From contig OX387192.1 of the NCBI GenBank assembly GCA_947561395.2, forward strand, positions 9,150,221-9,214,220: DNA of 64,000 bases. Direction: 5' to 3'. Below the pieces are notes generated by a model, which was given only the letters and a program-made list of their open reading frames with translations, did not search any database and was not told the origin of the DNA. This document shows positions 57,840 through 64,000 of this stretch, piece by piece. The stretch's first letter is position 1; each line of letters begins with the position of its first letter. The DNA is from Buxus sempervirens (taxonomy: Eukaryota; Streptophyta; Magnoliopsida; Buxales; Buxaceae). Both the position numbers and the translations under genes were made by a program.

Positions 57840-57915
57840 GCGAACCCTAGCGGGTTGGCCTGGTGGTCAATACCCAAGGCCTAGAGGTTTGCTGCCTCTG
57901 AGGTCTCAGGTTCCA
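57840..57915 (+). mobile_element. tRNA-derived SINE head
   Basis: AGCGGGTTGGCCTGGTGGTC holds a box-A-like TTGGCCTGGTGG, and GAGGTCTCAGGTTC a box-B-like sequence, about 35 bp apart, as in plant SINE 5' ends. Downstream similarity is lost in AT-rich sequence, so it is truncated. It is not a tRNA gene because no cloverleaf closes around it. Confidence 0.65.
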
Positions 57916-58052
57916 TAAATAATTCTAATTCTAATAATCATGATAGTATAAAACTATTTTTATTTTTTGAAGTTAAACAAAAAAATAAAGTATTTTCATT
58001 ATGAAAGCACAAATTAATCCCAAAACTATATTTCTTATTAGATTCCTATGTA

Positions 58053-60374
58053 AATATTGTGAGACATGGGAAAAATCACCGGAGATGATTCACCCTCCGT
58101 CAGCACACGGGCTCAACGTAAAAATGGGAGAGTCGCCACCATTCAGAATTTGGAGGTGAGAATGGACACCAAAAGGTTCAAAATAAGCAAAAATAGCCAA
58201 AAGGCAAATTCTAGAGTAAAAATAACTCTACTTGAAAATCAAATCCAGAGATGGGTAAGGGGATTAGATTATGAACGGGGGAAGGTGTTAGGCACCCCCA
58301 TTCACCCACACAAGGTGGTTGCCAAGTGTTTGTTCATGCAAAAAAGATAAGAAAGCTTGCTAAAAATCATTAAAAACATTGGAAGAGAATTGAGCCAATG
58401 TGTGATATTTTCACATGAGGAATCCAAATGGATTCTAGATCCTCTTTTATGTCAATATCACTTCTGGAATATCAACAAAAATGGAAATCCAAAGCAAAAG
58501 TTGCACAAAACAAAGTTGAGTTAAATCCGGAAAATTTGGTGAAAAGTAATGCCATTTGTCTTGAAATCATTCAAAATCAATTTTAAATTGAATCAAATCA
58601 AATCCATTTGAAATATCATGGTAAATAAGAGACTCATGCAAAATTTCAAGTAAATCCGGTTGAAATACTAGGAGTTATGCTCCTTTAAAGTTGCTGCTGG
58701 GGAAAATCAAAAGTGATAAGCATGCAAGTTTAGAAAATCACCTAGAAAAATCCACTACATAAAACTCCACGAAATTTGGTGTAATTGAAGTCTGTATAGC
58801 CATATTTCGAACGAAACTAGCCTCATACAAAAATTCATTCGGATGTGCCTTGGGTGGTTTCCCGAACAGGCCCCGAAGATCACAGATTTACCCAGAAAAG
58901 TATTGATGAGACTCTCTGGGTAAATCTGTTACCAATAATACAAATGGAGTCAAAAAATTATGAAACCAACTGGATTTGGAAATAGGCTCATAAAGGAGTG
59001 CCCAGAAATAAAAATCACTCGGATCGGACTTAAAACGAACACATGGCGCTCCGTCGAAGTGACGAGTTCTGTATTTAAACCTGAACTGTCCAATCAACTT
59101 CGACAGAGAGGTGTCAAAAATCCACTCTATAGAAATTAATGAAATTTGGTAGGCATAAACTAGACAGCCCCACTTTTCTCATGGTTCTAGAATCACTCCG
59201 AAATTCATCCGGACGATGAAGTTATGAGTGCCCGAAGTCGGGGTACAGTTGCTGTCAAGTTAAGCCATTTTTGATGAAAACCAACTCAAAACTGTGATAA
59301 AGTGTGGGTGATTCGTGCAAGATGAATCCAAATCTTTTAAAAACCTTTTAAAAAACATTCCAGAATTGATTGAGGCCATTTATTCCAGATTTATCACAAT
59401 AAATGTAATAAACCCAAAATATGAGCCTATCCCGCCAAAACGGGTGCAATGTATGTGTAAGTGAAAATCATTTAAGAACAATATAACAGCATAGCATGCA
59501 TTCTCATTCATTTAAAATAGGGTTCTAAAAGCAACCTAGGGTTCCGTTCCATTATCGTTTCCCTTAGTTCTTTCTCCTCGTTAAATACGGTTCTTCAAGA
59601 TAATCTTAGGGTACTTTGAATATGAAACGGGCTTCAAAGATTCAAAAGGCTTTATTCTAAATAGGTTCTAGTACTAGGGTCAATCCCCAGTTTCGTTTCT
59701 CCTAGATCCCGCCTTCACGTTTTACGGCTAGGGGGAGTCTTGAGATACTTTGAGCCGGGGAAGGATTTTCATACACACAAAAAAGGCCTTATTCTACAGA
59801 AAGGTAGAAGAAGAGATCTAGATCTAGAAATGTAAAATAGAAAATAAAGAAGAGGTTTGAGGCTTACCTGGGGTTCTGGAAGCAATCCGGCGGCGGTTCC
59901 CTTCTTCACTCGGAGCTCTTGGATCTCCAACTTATTGGCCATTTGCTTAAGGAGGAGCCTCCTATTTATAGGCAAAGGCTAGGGTTAGGGTTGGTGAGAA
60001 TGGTAGACACAACATAATGTCTATAGCCCACCAACCTTAACCCTAAGGCCGTTTCCGAGATTTCCCCTCATTTAATGAGGGATATGATGGTAAAAGTGAA
60101 AAGCCCTCGGAAAACCCTAATTTTGAGTAAAACTAAGGTATCCGGCATATCAGGACGGATACAAAAGGGTTTTAATGTATCCGGCATATAATGCCGGATA
60201 TACTAAGGATTGCTTGTATCCGGTATGTTCCACCGGATACAAAGAGGAGTACTTGTATCCGGCCTGAGTTGTCGGATACAGGTAAAAAACTTATTTTCTT
60301 CAATTTTTGTATTGGCTTTCAAGGAAATAATGATTTTTGATGATTATTGTGCAATTTGGGGTGTCTAAAAATAT
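58053..60374 (-). mobile_element. Family-B solo LTR with AATAT target repeats
   Basis: The LTR is 58058-60369 (2312 bp), TGTGAGACATGG...GGTGTCTAAA on the plus strand (the family ends in TACA, so one terminal base differs), bracketed by AATAT at 58053-58057 and 60370-60374. It is homologous along its length to 22425-24711. TATA box near 59963-59970, splice-donor-like GTAAGC at about 59872-59877, four TATCCGG palindromes at about 60138-60280. Confidence 0.94.
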
Positions 60375-62814
60375 AAAGAAATTTTCAAAACAATAAAAAA
60401 ATTAAAATAAAATATTTTCAAGCACAACCTATTCCCAAAATTATGTCCTACTTAAATCCTAGGCAAATAGAAAGAAAACTTCAATAAAACAAAAAATAAA
60501 TAAATAAATGATATTATATTAGGACAAGAATTTCAGTAATAATTTAAAAAATAAGCATTTAAAATTCATTATTTTTAATTATATCCATATTAAAACATTT
60601 ATAAATACCTTTTTTTTAATATACAAAGTGCATAGAGGTCCTAAGTAATTTTCTTAAATAAGAAGACCTCCAAACTTTAAAAATGAAATAAGGAAATATA
60701 CTAAAAGTCAAATAAAAATTGATACAATAATCTCAAGAATCTACATAAAAGCAAAAAATAAGTTTTGAAAAAAGTAAAAAAAAACATGTAAATCAATCTA
60801 AACGTTGCATCGCTAGTTTGGTAAAAGATAGTTTCTTTACCTATAAAGTGTTATGGCTACTCACAAAAAAATTCTATTCTTTAATTTAGATAACTAAAGT
60901 AGAATAATAAGTATACTAAAGAGAAATTAGAAATATGGCTACTCATAAAAATATTCTATTCTTTAATTTAGATAACTAAAGCAGAATAATAAGTATACTG
61001 AAAGAAATTAGAAATTTGAACAAGGTATAAGAGTCAAACAATATACTGAGAGACATTAGAAATTCGAAAAATGTAGAAATTACACATATAGGTAGGGTTT
61101 TGCAGAATCATGAAAAATCATTGATTCACTATACCCTAGAAAGAAAGAAAAAAATAATTTTTTGTATTATTTTTGTTCATAATCTTAACCGCTCCATATT
61201 TATGCAGATTCATGTTGTGTTGACACCATTTCATATCCTATCTTGATCTAAAGAATGGTTCATAGTAGCTTGGGATTTACGAGGTGCCGTGTAAAGATAT
61301 TCGAAGATGGTTGCAATTTTTACATCTTTCAGTTCTCCTCAAAGAAGATTTTCTTAAATACGAGTTGCCTTCCTTTTGTGCCTTACATTGGTTCTTCCTT
61401 TGGTTAGAAAAGCGTTTTTCCATAATTTGTTTCTGCCTTCTTTTGTTCCTTCTTTTGTGAAAGATACAATTTAGACTCTACTACACCTAGAGGGAGATGA
61501 ATAGGTATAATCAATTGCAGAATAAAAATTTCTACAATTAAAAAACAAGTCTTTTACTAATAGGCATGCACAAATCTCAATTAATTCACAAATCAATCAA
61601 TATCCAAGTCACCCAAATTTCAAAAAAAGATAATCAAAAAATAATTCAACACAAGCAATTTTCGTGACGAAGAAAAAACTTTAAGAGAACTCTCAAAGAG
61701 AAAAAAACCCTCTGGGCTTTCAGAAATCACCTTAGAAAATTCACTAGAAGAAGTTGACTTACAGACCATGGTTCAAACAATCCGACACAGACTTTGATAC
61801 TCACAGACTCAATATTTGAAGAACTTTTCAAACTTACACCCTTGAAACACTTCAAAACTTTGAAGATCTTCATGAACAACCAAATAAACTTGCTTAGCAA
61901 TCATAGGAACTCCTACAAACAATCTCTTCAACCCAAAACTCCAAGGTAGAAGAAGAAGGTAAAAAAGAAGGTTTTATGGCTCAAGAGAAAAAAATAGGAA
62001 AGAAAATTTTCTTCTGAAAATAACAAGTCTTAGCCTCCAAAAACAATGTCTGAAGTATTGAGGAACGACCACTAATTGTTTATATAGGTTATCAAAAAGT
62101 CTTGTTGAAGTAGGAAATGAAATAGGCTTTTTTCCAGAATTTTAAAAATATTTTCAATATTGAATGTTTGAGCACTGCATCTCATGCCGGTCTCACGTTC
62201 AATACTTAAAACCTATTATTTTCCTTTGGCGAGAACGTGGGTCTCACGCTACGCTTTAATAGTTGATCGCTCAAGTGCTGGATCAAACTCTCTCCAACGC
62301 TAGCCTCGGGTTTGCCTGTTATTAAAAAATATGCTGAAACATTGAATCAAACACTCTCCAATACTAGCATGGGGTTTGACTATTTGTATGCTTTAAAAAG
62401 TGCGCTTGAATGCTCCCTCAAACATTGTCTCACATTGAGCAAAAAAAACCGTGTTTTTGCTCTGATTTCTACATTGTTTGAACTGTGACTTCTTGCACTC
62501 AACCTAAACACTCTAAAAACACTTTTGACATGGAATTAAGCTAATCAAACACTCTAAAACCTAACACTTTGGTTAGAAGATTGTTCTTCCTTTGGTTAGA
62601 AGATCTTAATCAAGCACTTAGCTGTGCTCATTGGTAGAAGATTATAATCAAGTTGCAAAGATGGAGAATAAAAATACAGTTGTGGGTTGGATTTTAGCTA
62701 AGTTTGAGGGAAACTTGATATCAAGTCCATCTGCATCAATAGCTTGTGATTTATATTTTATATATATATTATAAATTCATTTTATTGAATTCTTTATTCT
62801 ATCATCATTTACGA
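60375..62814. other. AT-rich gene-free stretch
   Basis: No coding sequence. Near 60845-60910 and 60935-61000 a block of about 65 bp is repeated (ATGGCTACTCA...ATTCTATTCTTTAATTTAGA). Around 61470 the words CCTAGAGGGAGATGAATAGG resemble a motif common in plant retroelement non-coding parts, but no element borders were found. Confidence 0.4.
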
Positions 62815-62896
62815 ATACGGATGGCAAGGACGGGTTCGAGTTCCAACCCACCCCTATAGGAGTTTAGGTAATACCAAACCCTAACCCTAACCCTAT

Positions 62897-62932
<36 letters not shown>

Positions 62933-63245
62933 AAATATGGTTGGTAACGAGGCAAGGCGGGTTTGACCTAGTTGGAGTATACAATATAAAAAATGTATTT
63001 TTTGATTAGAATATATATACATATATTAAAAATATATTTATTAATAAAATATGTATTTTGTATATGATTTATGTAAAAAAAATATTTTAAACATATAAAT
63101 GATAATTTAATATAAGAAGGTCGAGCTCGAGGCGGGGTCAACTAAACCCGAACCTACTCCTAACATGGATTTAGCTATACCAAGCCCTAATCATTAGGGG
63201 TGGGGCGGGTTACCCATTTAACCCCACCCATTGCCATCCGTATTT
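62815..63245. mobile_element. GGATGGCAA-family fold-back element
   Basis: The ends are inverted: ATACGGATGGCAAGGACGGG on the left and CCCATTGCCATCCGTAT on the right. Inside are AATACCAAACCCTAACC and GGGGCGGGTTACCCATTTAA, also seen in worn copies near 4150-4300, 5930-6040 and 38510-38815. A 33-C run interrupts the left half. No coding capacity. Confidence 0.7.
62898..62930. repeat. Poly-C run (33)
   Basis: Uninterrupted C run directly after ACCCTAACCCTATA. The length may be inaccurate in any sequencing method. Confidence 0.9.
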
Positions 63246-63307
63246 ATGAAAGGTCAGGTTCATAAAAAAATTTTACCAAATATTATAAAAAAAATAAGTA
63301 AAAAAAT

Positions 63308-63457
63308 GTAACATCCCAAAATTTTCAAATTTGTTGTTTGGATTACTTGAGAAATTTTCTATTAATTAAAATGTTAATTATTGGATTTATGATAATTAAG
63401 GACCTTGATTATTTGAATGGTTTAGTAATTATTTGAGTAGTGTTTAAGATTAGGACC
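63308..63457 (+). mobile_element. Chromovirus-like LTR start, interrupted
   Basis: TGTAACATCCCAAAATTTTC followed by AATTAATTATT-rich sequence is typical of Tekay/Del LTR starts. It is cut after 150 bp by the family-A Ogre LTR. Confidence 0.4.
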
Positions 63458-64000
63458 TGTGAGACATGGAAAAATCAATTTAATGATTTCCTAATCATCA
63501 CACGGGATTATATTAAACAAAGAGTCGCCACCATTCAATTTAGGTGTGAATGGACACCAAAATATTAAATAAGCACAAAAGGCAATTTTAGGGTAAAAAT
63601 ATCCCTCCTAAAAAAAACAACCAGAGATGGGTAAGGGGATTAGGTTATGAACAGGGGAAGGTGTTAGGCACCCCTATTCATCCACACAAGGTGGTTGCCA
63701 GGTTTTGTTCATGTTTAAAATAAAGGAAAAAGCTTGCTATAAAAATCACACAAAATCACAAAAAGGCAAAAATATATGGTTTTTTCACATATGAATAGTC
63801 TGATTGATCCAGAACTATCAAACATGATCATACCATTCCTAGGGTTTCATGATCAAAACAAAATTGAGATAAAATCAAATAAAATCAATTTGAAGTGAAA
63901 ATTCCAAAAATCTGGCTTCAAGTCAAAATTCTAGAAATCTGGAAAAATATGATTTTTATAAAATATTTCACAATTTAACTTGAACAGTCCAGGATATAGA
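63458..64000 (-). mobile_element. Family-A Ogre-type LTR, runs off the window
   Basis: It starts TGTGAGACATGG (plus strand) and matches, in reverse complement, the U5 side of the LTR at 17293-19090: the GAGTCGCCACCATT word, the conserved U5 block (about 63620-63705) and GATCATACCATTCCTAGGGT. The remaining part lies beyond 64000. Confidence 0.9.

Noticed and set aside
57840-57915. Possible tRNA gene
   Set aside because: Box A- and box B-like sequences are present, but no acceptor stem or anticodon arm closes around them; a SINE head explains it better.
62875-62895. Interstitial telomere repeat
   Set aside because: Only two or three CCCTAA-like words occur, and the same words are part of the fold-back family elsewhere in the window; the plant telomere unit CCCTAAA is not repeated.

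Overview
The window is nuclear DNA of a flowering plant, most likely a eudicot. The evidence is plant-type LTR retrotransposons (Ogre/Tat-like gypsy and copia with initiator tRNA-Met primer sites), plant L1-type LINEs with a C-terminal RNase H, many fold-back elements, AT-rich spacers, a coiled-coil NB-LRR resistance gene and a Kae1/OSGEP gene with plant-type introns. Only two host genes look functional; nearly everything else is repeat, much of it nested.

1-15.3 kb is a disease-resistance neighbourhood. An apparently intact, intronless CNL gene lies on the minus strand (10538-13918). Sequence from its 3' flank recurs inverted at 1.4-2.06 kb, and sequence from its 5' flank recurs in direct orientation at 3.9-5.8 kb, so this looks like the worn remains of a larger CNL cluster. 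A 5'-truncated LINE with 20-bp target repeats sits between (6710-8665), and an Ogre-type LTR fragment opens the window.

15.3-27.2 kb is a nested repeat block. A chromovirus-like LTR is interrupted by an Ogre-like element (LTR, primer site, long leader, gag). The leader carries about 20 tandem units, each able to form a hairpin, with paired base changes between unit types. A 2.29-kb solo LTR of a sister family, flanked by ACAGT repeats, lies inside the gag region. A GC-rich unassigned segment follows.

27.2-38.8 kb holds a copia LTR, a decayed LINE carrying a 644-bp solo LTR, a fold-back element, a nearly complete young copia element (30497-35481, 445-bp LTRs with 4 differences, GGTTC target repeats) and another LINE remnant. 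The copia LTRs carry a dense array of heat-shock-factor-type sites, as in the heat-activated ONSEN elements of Arabidopsis.

38.3-44.2 kb is a cluster of repeats sharing the terminal motif TTTGGTAACGTTT, mixed with CT-rich, 5'-UTR-like sequence. 45.0-52.4 kb is the three-exon Kae1/OSGEP gene, with a 6.2-kb first intron colonised by small repeats.

52.4-64 kb is gene-free: an Ogre-type integrase remnant interrupted by a 397-bp miniature element with inverted termini and a primer-site-like sequence, AT-rich repeats, a SINE head, a second sister-family solo LTR (58058-60369, AATAT repeats), a fold-back element containing a 33-C run, and an Ogre-type LTR running off the end inside another chromovirus-like LTR. 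The two host genes have unrelated jobs (immune sensing; tRNA t6A modification) and nothing suggests they work together.
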